This document shows, piece by piece, positions 24,420-33,464 of a stretch of 64,000 nucleotides of DNA (positions are counted from its first letter, which is position 1; each line of letters starts with the position of its first letter). The position numbers were made by a program, and so were the translations under genes. This DNA is from Mycobacterium sp. PSTR-4-N (GTDB lineage Bacteria; Actinomycetota; Actinomycetes; Mycobacteriales; Mycobacteriaceae), in assembly GCF_022348085.1 (NCBI RefSeq), contig NZ_JAKRFN010000028.1:1-64000 (forward strand), given 5' to 3'. Under the pieces are notes generated by a model. That model ran no database searches. It saw only the letters and a program-made list of their open reading frames with translations, and was not told where the DNA came from.

Positions 24420-26201
24420 CTAGGCGGAGTGTTCACCGCGGTCAGCGCTTGCGTAGCCGTAGACATCCCGCCATTGTCTCTCGATGAACGACACGAGCTG
24501 GTCGATCACTGCCGGACCGGTTCGGGCCCGCCACACCACGTGGCCATCGGGGCGCACCACGACCGCGCCGCGGTCACCCACCTCCAGCAGGCCCAGCGCG
24601 TACGTACCGGTCACCGCGACGACGGCGAGCGGCGCGGACAAGGGGTGGTGCGAAAGTGCGTCCGACCATCCCTGCGGGTCGGCGGTGAACAGGGTGAGTC
24701 CCCGTCGGCGGACGGCGTCATGGGTCGATGTCTCGACGCCGTCGTGCGATGTGATGATCGCGTGCGGGAGTCGCGCGCCGGGATGCGTGGTCGGGCGGTA
24801 GATCGCGACATCTCCGTCGGGGCATGGGCCTTCGGACGCGTCGATCAGCCTACCCTGGTAGGCGTAGCCGAACTCCAGACCGCTGGCGACGAAATGCTCC
24901 TCCTGCCCGGGAATCGCGTCGGCCATTCGCTGCCGTAGCCGGTCGCTCCGAGTGTTCTTGCGCAGAAGGCGCCGGGTGCGTGAGGTCTGAACGGTGGTCA
25001 GGGCGTCTGCGACGGCCGCGATCGCACCGTCGGGCACCCGAGTCAGCGGGAGCTTGCCGATGAGTTCGGTGGCCCGGTGCAACGACCGGTTGGTGATGCC
25101 CATGGGAGCAGTGACATGGTCGAGTGCGAAATGGTTGTGGGTGCTCTGCTCGGCGAAGCGCTCGATGACCGGGCGCCGCTCGATCTCGTAGGTGTCCAGC
25201 AGCGATTCCGGTGCGCCGTCACGCATGATCGCGGCGAGCTTCCACGCGAGGTTGTGGGCGTCCTGCACGCCGCTGTTGAGGCCGAACCCGCCCGTGTGGG
25301 GAAACCGGTGGGCGGCATCGCCGATCAGCAGCAGCTGCTCCGCACGGAACCGGTCGGCGATCTGCTTGGTCATCGTCCAGGTGCCGGTCGAACGGATCCG
25401 ATAGTGGGTGGATCCGATCACGTCAGGGAGGATGGCGTTCCAGAAACGCCGGCTGTCGCGCGCAATCGCCTGCACGGCATGCAGATACGGTGTCATCAAG
25501 ACGTAGTCATCATCGGCGTGAGCGATCATCACCCCGCTGAAGCGTGGGTGGTAGATCCAGCTCAGCAGCGGTCGGTTCGCACCTTCCGGGTACAGCCCGG
25601 GGGCGTGGAAGAAGACACTGCCCATGTTGGCGAGCACAGGGCCGCTCATGGTGATTCCGGCGGCATCCCGCAGACCACTGTTCGCGCCATCGGCGGCGAC
25701 GACGAACCGAGGGACGACGACATCGGGATCGCGTTCGTCGGACCGTAGAACCACTCTGTTGCCCAGGATCTCGGCGTGGCAGCCGCGGCGGAAGTCGACG
25801 AGTGGCTCGTGCTCCACGGCGTTCCACAGCGCCGGCATGAGCAGGTGCTGACCGATGTGGGAGATGAGGTGGCGACTGTGGGTTCGGACCTCTGCGAGCC
25901 GGTCCGGCTGGGACAGCAGGTCGATCTCACCGATCGGGTCGGAACGGACGTCGGTGCACCAGCGGATGATGTTGACGGTGTCGATCGGCGGTGTGATCGC
26001 GTCCAGCGCGGTGCTCAGGTCCGGGGAAGCCTGCTGCCAGATCTCCAGCGTCCGCGCGTTGATGACGTGCGCCGCCGGGTGCATGCGCGGGTTCCGACGC
26101 TCCTCCACAAGGGTGCTGGCGATGCCGTAGCGTGCGAGCAGCAGCGCCATGGTCGATCCCGCGGCGCCGGCACCGACGATGACGATCGGCTCAGTAGCCA
26201 T
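24420..26201 (-). CDS. FAD-dependent aromatic monooxygenase (PheA/MhpA type)
   Basis: A 593-residue class A flavoprotein hydroxylase. FAD-binding VIVGAGAAGSTMALLLARYG (residues 6-25), the middle DG motif VVAADGANSGLRDAAG, and GDAAHRFPHTGGFGLNSGVQ with DAHNLAWKLA. The C-terminal thioredoxin-like domain (about 440-590) fits the phenol hydroxylase subgroup. Would hydroxylate an aromatic ring using NAD(P)H and O2. ATG 26201 is 3 bp after the dioxygenase stop. Confidence 0.87.
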   Translation of the reverse strand: MATEPIVIVGAGAAGSTMALLLARYGIASTLVEERRNPRMHPAAHVINARTLEIWQQASPDLSTALDAITPPIDTVNIIRWCTDVRSDPIGEIDLLSQPDRLAEVRTHSRHLISHIGQHLLMPALWNAVEHEPLVDFRRGCHAEILGNRVVLRSDERDPDVVVPRFVVAADGANSGLRDAAGITMSGPVLANMGSVFFHAPGLYPEGANRPLLSWIYHPRFSGVMIAHADDDYVLMTPYLHAVQAIARDSRRFWNAILPDVIGSTHYRIRSTGTWTMTKQIADRFRAEQLLLIGDAAHRFPHTGGFGLNSGVQDAHNLAWKLAAIMRDGAPESLLDTYEIERRPVIERFAEQSTHNHFALDHVTAPMGITNRSLHRATELIGKLPLTRVPDGAIAAVADALTTVQTSRTRRLLRKNTRSDRLRQRMADAIPGQEEHFVASGLEFGYAYQGRLIDASEGPCPDGDVAIYRPTTHPGARLPHAIITSHDGVETSTHDAVRRRGLTLFTADPQGWSDALSHHPLSAPLAVVAVTGTYALGLLEVGDRGAVVVRPDGHVVWRARTGPAVIDQLVSFIERQWRDVYGYASADRGEHSA

Positions 26202-26204
26202 GTG

Positions 26205-26894
26205 TCACAGCGTCTTCCACGTGATCGCACGCTTGTTGGAGCGCGGCTTCGTGCCGGGCCGCGTGCCGGCGCCCCTGGCGAGGAGCTGCTCGGAGTCGGA
26301 TCCGGCGCGCAGTTGCTCGAGCAGGTAGTCGGGATCGATGTCGACACCGATGGGGTTGTCGTCAAATTCGCGGCTGTTGAAGTAATCCGCGGTCTGCTGT
26401 GCGGTGGGGAAGTTCTCGGTCTGGAACTCCAACCGGATCCCCTCGGGGTCCTCGTAGTAGAGGCTGGTCGTCGGCCCGTGGTTGATGGCCCACACCGGGG
26501 TGATGCCGACGCCTTTGAGCCGTTCGTAGGTCAGCAGCAGCTTCTCCACCGAGACGAACGTGAAGGCCAGATGGTCGATGCCGTAGGTCTTGCGGCGCCA
26601 CCGCGACAGAGGGAACGCGTAGCGCAGCGGTGGGGGGAGTTTGACCAGGGCCAGCCGGTGGCTCTCGTGATCCCAGGTGAGGAAGGCGATCTGGCCGTCT
26701 TCGTGGACCACGCGGGCTCCGAAGACGTGGCCGTACCACTCGATCATCTCGGCGCTACGCGCCGTCTTGACTACCCAGTGCGCGATGAAGTCCGGGACCA
26801 GACGATCCGGGAGATCGTCGAGGTCCGGTGCCGTGGCGACGGTATCCGCGTCGTCCTGGTGGTCTGGTTGCAAGGGATTGGGTGTGGCACTCAT
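26205..26894 (-). CDS. VOC-family extradiol dioxygenase-like protein
   Basis: A 229-residue single-module VOC protein. Predicted iron ligands: H39 (FIAHWVVKT), H108 (YGIDHLAFTF) and E156 (EGIRLEFQTE), a 2-His-1-carboxylate set. Other cues are YYEDPEGIRLEF and WYGHVFGARVVHEDG. Would cleave a catechol-type product of the FAD monooxygenase. The N-terminal 30 residues are Asp-rich and the last 35 are basic, both outside the fold. ATG overlaps the FAH-family stop by 4 bp. Confidence 0.8.
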   Translation of the reverse strand: MSATPNPLQPDHQDDADTVATAPDLDDLPDRLVPDFIAHWVVKTARSAEMIEWYGHVFGARVVHEDGQIAFLTWDHESHRLALVKLPPPLRYAFPLSRWRRKTYGIDHLAFTFVSVEKLLLTYERLKGVGITPVWAINHGPTTSLYYEDPEGIRLEFQTENFPTAQQTADYFNSREFDDNPIGVDIDPDYLLEQLRAGSDSEQLLARGAGTRPGTKPRSNKRAITWKTL

Positions 26895-27859
26895 GGATTC
26901 GAGCTCCCGTCGGTGGTGATGGTGGTGCGCTGTGTGCCCAGGTCCAGCGTCCCGGCGGCGTTGCGGATGGACGCCGTCACGACATCACCGGGCCGCAGAT
27001 AGGGCTTGCGCTGGTTCATCCTGACGAAGGCGGCCCACAGTTTGTCCTCGGGCAGCAGCGCCGTGGCGAGACGGCGGACCACTGCGGGCGGTGACCCCGC
27101 CACGATGCCGTGCGGCGTTCCGGTCAGCAGGACGTCCCCGGGGTCGGAGTTGCAGAATTCACTCATCTCGGAGAGTGTTTCGGCGGGTTTGTAGAGCATG
27201 TTGGCGGTGTTGTCGACCTGCCGCAGCGACCCGTTGACTTCGAGTCGCAGTTCGAGGTCGTCGAGGAGTCCGAAGTCGTCGGGCTCGAGGACCGCGAGCA
27301 CCGGCCCCAGGGGGCAGAACCCGCGATAGCTCTTGCCTTTCAGGAACTGTCCCTGCGGCAGCTGGACGTCGCGTGCCGAAAGGTCGTTGGCGATGGTGAC
27401 ACCGAAGATGTACTCGGGCAGGTTCTCGGCGGTGATCGTCACCGGTGCATCGACGGTTCCGCGAAGCACCAAAGCGAGTTCGATCTCGTAGTCGAGCAGG
27501 GTCACGTGCGCTGGGCGGATGACCGGGTCGCACGGTCCGGTCACGGCGGCGTCGGTCTTGTCGAAGAACAGGTTGAAATCTCGCGCGTCGGGGTCCATCC
27601 CGGATTCGATGGCATGTTGGCGGTAGTTCGCCCCCTGGCACATCACCCGGCACGGAACGGTGACCGGGGAGAGCAGGTCGACGTCATCCAGCCCGATGTC
27701 CCCGGGGTGTGCCATGGCCGCCGTCCAGTCGGCGCGGCCGCGTTCGATCAGATCCGCGGTACGCGGATAGTCGCCGCTGAGGGGCGAGATACGGTCGCCC
27801 ATGAGGACGCCCCACGACGCGCGCTCGTTGCGCGAATATCGGACGAGGTGGACGACCAT
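26891..27859 (-). CDS. fumarylacetoacetate hydrolase-family protein
   Basis: A 322-residue FAH-fold enzyme: metal site in LLDYEIELALVLRG (E-x-E) and IANDLSARDVQ (Asp), catalytic loop KGKSYRGFCPLGP, and TGTPHGIVAG. Family members hydrolyse acylpyruvates or decarboxylate/hydrate ring-cleavage products. First gene of the coupled FAH-dioxygenase-monooxygenase-AceE unit. Starts ATG 27859. Confidence 0.85.
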   Translation of the reverse strand: MVVHLVRYSRNERASWGVLMGDRISPLSGDYPRTADLIERGRADWTAAMAHPGDIGLDDVDLLSPVTVPCRVMCQGANYRQHAIESGMDPDARDFNLFFDKTDAAVTGPCDPVIRPAHVTLLDYEIELALVLRGTVDAPVTITAENLPEYIFGVTIANDLSARDVQLPQGQFLKGKSYRGFCPLGPVLAVLEPDDFGLLDDLELRLEVNGSLRQVDNTANMLYKPAETLSEMSEFCNSDPGDVLLTGTPHGIVAGSPPAVVRRLATALLPEDKLWAAFVRMNQRKPYLRPGDVVTASIRNAAGTLDLGTQRTTITTDGSSNP

Positions 27860-27904
27860 CGACGGCTCCCGATCTGCCGGTCCCTCGACCGGCTCGATGA
27901 CCAG

Positions 27905-27915
27905 TCAACTGTTGA
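27905..27915. promoter_or_regulatory. TCAACTGTTGA palindrome upstream of the FAH gene
   Basis: TCAAC and GTTGA around a T, 46 nt upstream of the FAH start, in the gap after the PucR-type gene. A candidate regulator site, weak on its own. Confidence 0.3.
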
Positions 27916-27952
27916 GCCGACCCGTGACGCCTGGTCTCTGACCCAGGATCAA

Positions 27953-27968
27953 CGCGCAAGTCTGCGCG
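27953..27968 (-). terminator. hairpin after the PucR-type regulator gene
   Basis: Arms CGCGCA and TGCGCG around AGTC, starting 2 nt beyond the regulator stop (27970-27972). Short stem, so possibly a weak terminator that partly separates the P450-regulator unit from the FAH unit. Confidence 0.35.
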
Positions 27969-27969
27969 C

Positions 27970-29292
27970 TCAGTCCAATGCGGGGGATGTTCTTTCCAGC
28001 ACGGCGTCGCCGAGCTCGTCGACGAGGGTGAGCGCGGCGTGCAACTGGAGGCGGCGAATCGTCGCGGGCCGGCCGCGCAGCTGCTCGGCGCGTTGCACCC
28101 GGTAGGCGACGGTGTTCCTCGCGACTTGCAGATCGGCTGCAGCGCCGGCCAGGCTCCTGTCCCGGTCGAGGTAGCACTTCAGAGTGTCACGCACGGTTCT
28201 CACCGCTTCGGCGCTGCCCGCGAGGTCCCCGAGTTCACGCGCGACGAACTCCCGGGCGGCGGCGAGGTCGCTGCTCAGCATCGCCACGATGTCCAGATCC
28301 TCATAGCGATACACGTGGTTCGGCCGCGTCGACATCGATCCGATGCGGGCGGCCTCTGCTGCCCGGCGATGACTCTCGCGAAAGCCCTCGATCCCCGCGC
28401 CGGCGGTGCCGACCGCGATGCGCACACCGGGCGGCGTCGCTGCCGCGGGCCTCACGGCTTCGGGCGGCGTCGCCGTCCGTGAACCCCAGGCCCACACCCG
28501 CTGTGCACCGATGGGGTGCACGAGCGTCGACACGCACCCAGCCGCGGTAAGAGTTTCCACCGCCACCGTTTTCAGTTGTGCCGGTTCCGCGGATGCTGCC
28601 GGACCGGTCCAGACGATGACGCCGAGGTGCCATCTGTTCAGGTCGTAACCGAGAACCCGGACAGCTCTGTCCGTCGGCACCGGGGTTCCCGCCAGCAGGT
28701 CCTCCACGATCTGTGCGCGGAGCGCGACCGAGCCCGCCACCCACTCCTCGTGGGCGCGAGTGTATTCCGCGGCCATGTGCGTGGTGAGGACGTCGACGAT
28801 GCCGAACAGCGCCTCGTTGATCCGCCGCATCTCGGTGAACCGCTCCGTCTCCGGAACAAGACGTTCGGCGGCGTCGAGCAAGAATGCCACCGCGGTCGAG
28901 TGAGCGAGGTGAATGCTCCGCAGCATGTGCTCGATGCCAATACCGCGGGCCACCACTTCCATCGGTCCCGTGAGGACCTCCGGCATCTGCGCGAAAGATA
29001 CGTCGTCGTCGAGGGCGACGAGGGCGAGCGCACCCAGCGCGACGGCTTCACAACCCTTCGCGATCTCATCCGCGACCACGTCCACCGCGAGCTCGGGTAT
29101 GGCGGCGGTGACACGGGACGCCATGAGCGCACCCAGTTCGACGGCCCAGCCTGCGGGGCCGGGGCCCAGCGCCTCGGCGAGCAGCTGCGCGCGCGCGGGC
29201 AGCACGGAACTACCCGGAAAAGCCTCTGGCGCAAGCGGTCCGAGTTCGGCGAACCACGGCTTGATCCGTGTCGTCGGGTCGTCGTCAGGCAA
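27970..29292 (-). CDS. PucR/CdaR-type transcriptional regulator
   Basis: A 440-residue regulator. The C-terminal HTH_30 domain (about 390-430) is clear: DTLKCYLDRDRSLAGAAADL and QVARNTVAYRVQRAEQLRGR. The central region (about 215-330) resembles the GGDEF-like fold common in this family. Such regulators sense small carboxylates or aromatics. Starts at TTG 29292, overlapping the P450 end by 8 bp; the TTG is weak support and a later start is possible. Between the P450 and the FAH gene on the same strand, so likely the local activator. Confidence 0.8.
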   Translation of the reverse strand: MPDDDPTTRIKPWFAELGPLAPEAFPGSSVLPARAQLLAEALGPGPAGWAVELGALMASRVTAAIPELAVDVVADEIAKGCEAVALGALALVALDDDVSFAQMPEVLTGPMEVVARGIGIEHMLRSIHLAHSTAVAFLLDAAERLVPETERFTEMRRINEALFGIVDVLTTHMAAEYTRAHEEWVAGSVALRAQIVEDLLAGTPVPTDRAVRVLGYDLNRWHLGVIVWTGPAASAEPAQLKTVAVETLTAAGCVSTLVHPIGAQRVWAWGSRTATPPEAVRPAAATPPGVRIAVGTAGAGIEGFRESHRRAAEAARIGSMSTRPNHVYRYEDLDIVAMLSSDLAAAREFVARELGDLAGSAEAVRTVRDTLKCYLDRDRSLAGAAADLQVARNTVAYRVQRAEQLRGRPATIRRLQLHAALTLVDELGDAVLERTSPALD

Positions 29293-30577
29293 GGGCGATC
29301 GGCAGCGTCGCCCATCCGCGCAGGACGCGGGTGTCCCGTCGTCGGCCGCCGTCGGTCAGGGTTGCGTTCGGATGGCGATCGAAGAAGGTGCGCAGGCCTA
29401 CTGCACCCTCCGACCTCGCCAGTGCTGCGCCCAGACAGAAGTGCCGGCCCCCGGAGAACGACAGGTGTCGCCCGGCGTTGTCGCGGGTCACGTCGAAGGT
29501 GTGGGGGTTCGGGAAGATCTCGGGGTCCCGGTTGGCGCCGGCCAGGTACAGCACGACCGCGTCGCCCGTTCGGATCGGGTGTCCCGCAATCTCGCTGTCG
29601 GCCACGGCGATGCGCGCGGTGAGTTGCACAGGAGATTCGAGCCGCAGGATCTCCTCGACGGCGTTGGGCCACAGGTCGGGCTGTTCGCGCAGCAGATCCA
29701 GTTGATCAGGGTGGCGTAGCAACAGCTCGATCCCGTTGCCGAGCAGGTTCACCGTGGTCTCGAAACCCGCGGCCAGCACCAGACCGGCAGTGGCGAGCAG
29801 CTCCGAGTCATCGAGCCGGGTGCCGTCGTCGTTGGCCTCGATGAGCTGACTCATCAGATCGTCTCCCGGCGAGGCCCGCAACTGTCGAATGTGGTCGGTC
29901 AACCACTTCGTGAAGCTGCTGAGGCCCTCCTCGACGCGAAGGAACTGCGGCCAGGACAACCCGATGTCCAGGCTGGGGGCTGCGAGTTCGCCGAACCGCA
30001 GGATCTGTGGCCGATCCTGTTCGGGCACCCCCAGGATGTCGCCGATCACCGTCACCGGCAGCTGCGAGCAGTACCGTTCGACGATGTCCACCACACCGGA
30101 CTCACCGTCGAGATCTTTGATCAGCTCCACTGCCGTGGACTCGATGCGTTCCTGCAGCGCCGACACCGCGCGGGCGGTGAAGACCGAGGAGACGGTTTTG
30201 CGGTAGCGGGTGTGCTCGGGCGGTTCCACCGACAACAGCGATGGTGGCAGGAGCGGGTGGATGCGACCCCGGGTGCGCAAGCGTTCCTCGATCCGGCCGA
30301 GGAACGCGGGCAGCGAGTTACCGCTGGATGTGACGGCGAAATCGTCGGAGCGCAGGACCTGGTGCACCACGCCGTGGTCGGCCGTCAACCAGGCCGCGCG
30401 GGCCCGGGCGAGCCGCCCGTGGCGGCGGATCTCTTCGGAGAACTCGCCGGGGTTCGCACGGACGGCGGGGTCGGCGATCAGCCTGCCTTGCAGGTCGCCG
30501 CGGCGGGCCCCGACCGTGGTCAGGGCGCGGATGACGCCGTGCAGGGTCAACCAGTGCAGGCGCTGCCGAACGGTCAT
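29285..30577 (-). CDS. cytochrome P450
   Basis: A 430-residue P450. Oxygen-binding helix I: LAAGFETTVNLLG; K-helix ExxR in VEEILRLESP; heme loop FSGGRHFCLGAALAR with thiolate C381. ATG 30577 (MTVRQRLHWL) is chosen; a frame extends to 30634 but would run over the palindrome at 30607-30630. No ferredoxin or reductase gene adjoins it. Likely the first oxidation step for the downstream ring pathway, or detoxification. Confidence 0.88.
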   Translation of the reverse strand: MTVRQRLHWLTLHGVIRALTTVGARRGDLQGRLIADPAVRANPGEFSEEIRRHGRLARARAAWLTADHGVVHQVLRSDDFAVTSSGNSLPAFLGRIEERLRTRGRIHPLLPPSLLSVEPPEHTRYRKTVSSVFTARAVSALQERIESTAVELIKDLDGESGVVDIVERYCSQLPVTVIGDILGVPEQDRPQILRFGELAAPSLDIGLSWPQFLRVEEGLSSFTKWLTDHIRQLRASPGDDLMSQLIEANDDGTRLDDSELLATAGLVLAAGFETTVNLLGNGIELLLRHPDQLDLLREQPDLWPNAVEEILRLESPVQLTARIAVADSEIAGHPIRTGDAVVLYLAGANRDPEIFPNPHTFDVTRDNAGRHLSFSGGRHFCLGAALARSEGAVGLRTFFDRHPNATLTDGGRRRDTRVLRGWATLPIALA

Positions 30578-30606
30578 GTCCCCAGAGTAGAGAGTGCGAG
30601 CACCGA

Positions 30607-30630
30607 CTACTTGGATCACAGTCCAAGTAG
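30607..30630. promoter_or_regulatory. 24-bp perfect palindrome upstream of the P450
   Basis: Arms CTACTTGGA (30607-30615) and TCCAAGTAG (30622-30630) around TCACAG. It lies 29 nt upstream of the P450 start and in the gap shared with the divergent GNAT gene. Strong operator candidate; the binding regulator could be the PucR-type protein or another. Confidence 0.65.
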
Positions 30631-30784
30631 CCACGCGCGAAGTGAGTTTCCAGACCTAGGGTCGGTGTCGATCGGTTGTCGTCAAACGCTGACGTGCGGG
30701 CGGTGTTCTGCCCGGAACAAGGAGCGTCTCGGCTGGCGATAAATCGATGTCGCGACCGTGTCTCAGCGCCTTATCGTCGGCAAC

Positions 30785-31633
30785 ATGCAGGTCCGGGTCC
30801 ACGACGACGCCGAGAGCTTCTCTGCCCTCGCCCATCCGCTGTACGCGCGCGAGCCGATCCGCCACACCGTCGAACTGACGGCGCTCGCCGCCGGCGTCGC
30901 CGACGATGCGCTGCTCATGACGATTCACGAGGGTCGCGATGTCATCGGTGCCGCGATGCAGACTCCGCCGTATCCCTTGCTGGTCAATGGCCTGCCGGTC
31001 GAATCCGTGGACAGCGCGGTCGAAGTGGTCGCGAGGGGTCACCCCGACTTGTGTGGGGTCCGTGGTCTGCGCGAGCGCGCCCAGTGCTTCGCGGCCAGAT
31101 GGCAATCGACGGTGAACGCGGGCAGCGTCGTCAACGTCGAGGAGATGCTGTACCGGTTGAGCACCCTGCGTCCGCCGGTCGGTGTGTCCGGAACGCAGCG
31201 CCTCGCCACGGAAGCCGATCACCCGCTGCTCGCCGCGCGCGTGGAGGACTTCTTCGTCGAAGCATTCGAAGAGAAGCGCGACGAGGACGCCGGGCTACGA
31301 TACGTCGAAGACGCTGTGGCCGTGGGCAATCGGTTCGTGCTCTGGACGGTCGACGGCGATCCGGTGAGCATGGCGATGTTGCGCGCGCCCGCGTCGGGAG
31401 TCTCGCGGATCGGCCCCGTCCACACGCCCGTGGCGGCCCGCGGGCACGGGTTCGGATCGGCGGTCACGGCAGCGGCGGCGCAGTTGGCTCGTGACGAGGG
31501 GGTGCCCGAGGTGGTGCTCTTCGCCGACCTGGCCAACCCTGTGTCGAATGCGATCTACCGCCGTATCGGCTTCGAACCCGTCAGCCAGAACATCCGCATC
31601 GACTTCGTGCGCACGGACGTCGGACCGGTCTGA
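30785..31633 (+). CDS. GNAT-family acetyltransferase
   Basis: A 282-residue protein. The C-terminal GNAT domain has the acetyl-CoA loop PVAARGHGFGSAVTAAAA and NAIYRRIGFEPV. The N-terminal 130 residues have a degenerate related fold. ATG 30785 (MQVRVHDDAE) is preferred; GTG 30758 is in frame. The substrate is unknown. Convergent with the DeoR gene, 1 bp between stops. Confidence 0.8.
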   Translation: MQVRVHDDAESFSALAHPLYAREPIRHTVELTALAAGVADDALLMTIHEGRDVIGAAMQTPPYPLLVNGLPVESVDSAVEVVARGHPDLCGVRGLRERAQCFAARWQSTVNAGSVVNVEEMLYRLSTLRPPVGVSGTQRLATEADHPLLAARVEDFFVEAFEEKRDEDAGLRYVEDAVAVGNRFVLWTVDGDPVSMAMLRAPASGVSRIGPVHTPVAARGHGFGSAVTAAAAQLARDEGVPEVVLFADLANPVSNAIYRRIGFEPVSQNIRIDFVRTDVGPV

Positions 31634-31634
31634 C

Positions 31635-32435
31635 TCACCCGGTGCCGGTGGCGTCTGCCGTGCGTTCCATCGCCCGGACCACGCTGACGGACAGGGGTTC
31701 GAAGGAGGCCACCTGCTCATCGGTCGCGTGGACGTCCGTGACGAGCGTCGCGCCGGGTGGAATGGGCGCCCAGGCGTGAAAAGGTCGACGCCCCAGCTTC
31801 TCTGCGTGCGCCAGCACATAGACGTGTTCGGCGCGCGCCATCATCAACTCTTTCAGTCGGGTCTGCTCGATGGCGGCTTCGCAGATGCCGAACTCGGCAC
31901 TCACCGCGTCCGCGCCGAGGAACGCACGGTCGAAGGTGAGCCGTTCGATGGTGGCCTCGGCAAGGGGGCCGACGAACCCCTGGCTGAGGTGCCGCAGGGT
32001 GCCCCCGATGCACTCGACCCGCACATCGTCGGCGTCGGCGAGCGCTTCCAGTGCGGTCAGCCCCGCGACCACCACGGTCAGCCCTGGTAGGTGACCGAGG
32101 TAGCCGCCCATCGCGCCGACAGTGGTGCCCGCGTCCAACAGGATCGTCTCCCCGGGCTGCACCTGGCGGGCCGCCCACCGCGCGATCGCCTGCTTGGCCT
32201 CGTAACCCTGTTGCGCCCGCTGCCTCAGCGACGATTCGGACTGCTGGCTCAGGGCCATCGCGCCGCCGTATGTCCGTGCGATCAACCCCTGCTCGGTGAG
32301 GAGGCTCAGATCGCGTCGGATCGTCGACGCCGTCACTCCGAACTGGGTCGACAACTCCTCGACGCTGGCAAGCCCGGTCGACCGGGCCAGCCGGACGATC
32401 TCGTCCCGGCGAGCCTTCGAGCCACGTGGCGGCAT
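31635..32435 (-). CDS. DeoR-family regulator of the C4-acid cluster
   Basis: A 266-residue DeoR protein: HTH VEELSTQFGVTASTIRRDL (about 24-42), LTEQGLIARTYGGAM, and the phosphosugar-sensing DeoRC domain with ILLDAGTTVGAMGGYL and FLGADAVSAEFGICEA. DeoR regulators usually sense phosphorylated sugars or sugar acids, matching the kinase product expected here. Last gene of the six-gene minus operon, 9 bp after pdxA2. The TGCGCA repeats at 38188-38227 are its likely target. Confidence 0.86.
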   Translation of the reverse strand: MPPRGSKARRDEIVRLARSTGLASVEELSTQFGVTASTIRRDLSLLTEQGLIARTYGGAMALSQQSESSLRQRAQQGYEAKQAIARWAARQVQPGETILLDAGTTVGAMGGYLGHLPGLTVVVAGLTALEALADADDVRVECIGGTLRHLSQGFVGPLAEATIERLTFDRAFLGADAVSAEFGICEAAIEQTRLKELMMARAEHVYVLAHAEKLGRRPFHAWAPIPPGATLVTDVHATDEQVASFEPLSVSVVRAMERTADATGTG

Positions 32436-32444
32436 TGCCTGCTC

Positions 32445-33464
32445 CTAGCTGAGAACTGTGGTGCTGGTTGCGAGTTCGGCTGCCTGACGAAGAGCTTCGA
32501 CCATGCTCCCCGCTTCGGCGATCCCCTTGCCGGCGATGTCGAAAGCGGTTCCGTGGTCGACGGAGGTGCGGATCACCGGCAGCCCGACGGTGATGTTCAC
32601 GCCCGCCTCGATGCCCAAGACCTTCACCGGGCCGTGGCCCTGATCGTGGTACATCGCGACGATCAGATCGTAATCGCCGCGGCCGGCGAGGAAGAACGCG
32701 GTGTCGGCGGGCAGCGGGCCGTGTGCGTCGATCCCGTCGGCGACGAGTGCAGCCACCGCCGGCACGATCTTCGCGTCCTCCTCGCCGTACCCGAACAGGC
32801 CGTTCTCGCCCGCGTGCGGGTTGATGCCGCACAGGCCGATCTTGGGCGCCGGGTTCCCGGAGCGGACCAGCGCCTCGTGTCCCCGCCGGACCGTCCGCTC
32901 GACGAGTCCCGGTTCGATCTTGGCGACGGCGTCGAGGAGTCCGATGTGAGTGGTGACGTGGATGACCTTCAGCTTGGGTGTCGAGAGCATCATCGACACC
33001 TCCTCGGTGCCTGTGAGGTCGGCAAGGAGTTCGGTGTGCCCGGGATAGATGTGCCCCGCGGCGTGCAGAGCCTCCTTGTTGAGCGGGGCGGTGCAGATCG
33101 CCTGCACCTCGCCTCGGACCGCGAGTTCTGCTGCGACCCTGATGTATTCGTACGCGGCATGGCCTGCGACGGCGGAGAGCTCCCCCCACGGCAGATTCTC
33201 CGGGAGCAGCTTCAGGTCGATCACGTCGATGCGACCCGCAGCGGGGCGCGCATCGGCGACGGAATCGACGGCCACGATGTCGCAGTCGATTCCGAGCAGG
33301 GCAGCGGCCTGGCGCAGGCGTGTGGCGTCACCGATCACCACGGGGACGCAGCGGTTCAGCGTGTCGGGATGGAGCAGCGCGGGCACGATCACCTCGGGCC
33401 CGATACCGGCGCCGTCACCCATGGTGACAGCGACGACCGGCAGGGTGGTGGAGGATGAACTCAT
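32445..33464 (-). CDS. pdxA2: PdxA2-type 4-phospho-erythronate/threonate dehydrogenase
   Basis: A 339-residue PdxA-family dehydrogenase. Metal ligands by alignment to PdxA: H173 (VTTHIGL), H217 (INPHAGE) and H273 (MYHDQGHGP). Also VTMGDGAGIGPEV, CTAPLNKEAL, PGHTELLADLTG and RTSVDHGTAFDIAGKG. True PdxA makes pyridoxal phosphate; PdxA2 proteins encoded beside DUF1537 kinases oxidise and decarboxylate 4-phospho-D-threonate or D-erythronate to dihydroxyacetone phosphate. Overlaps the kinase gene by 4 bp, supporting the PdxA2 role. Confidence 0.87.
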   Translation of the reverse strand: MSSSSTTLPVVAVTMGDGAGIGPEVIVPALLHPDTLNRCVPVVIGDATRLRQAAALLGIDCDIVAVDSVADARPAAGRIDVIDLKLLPENLPWGELSAVAGHAAYEYIRVAAELAVRGEVQAICTAPLNKEALHAAGHIYPGHTELLADLTGTEEVSMMLSTPKLKVIHVTTHIGLLDAVAKIEPGLVERTVRRGHEALVRSGNPAPKIGLCGINPHAGENGLFGYGEEDAKIVPAVAALVADGIDAHGPLPADTAFFLAGRGDYDLIVAMYHDQGHGPVKVLGIEAGVNITVGLPVIRTSVDHGTAFDIAGKGIAEAGSMVEALRQAAELATSTTVLS

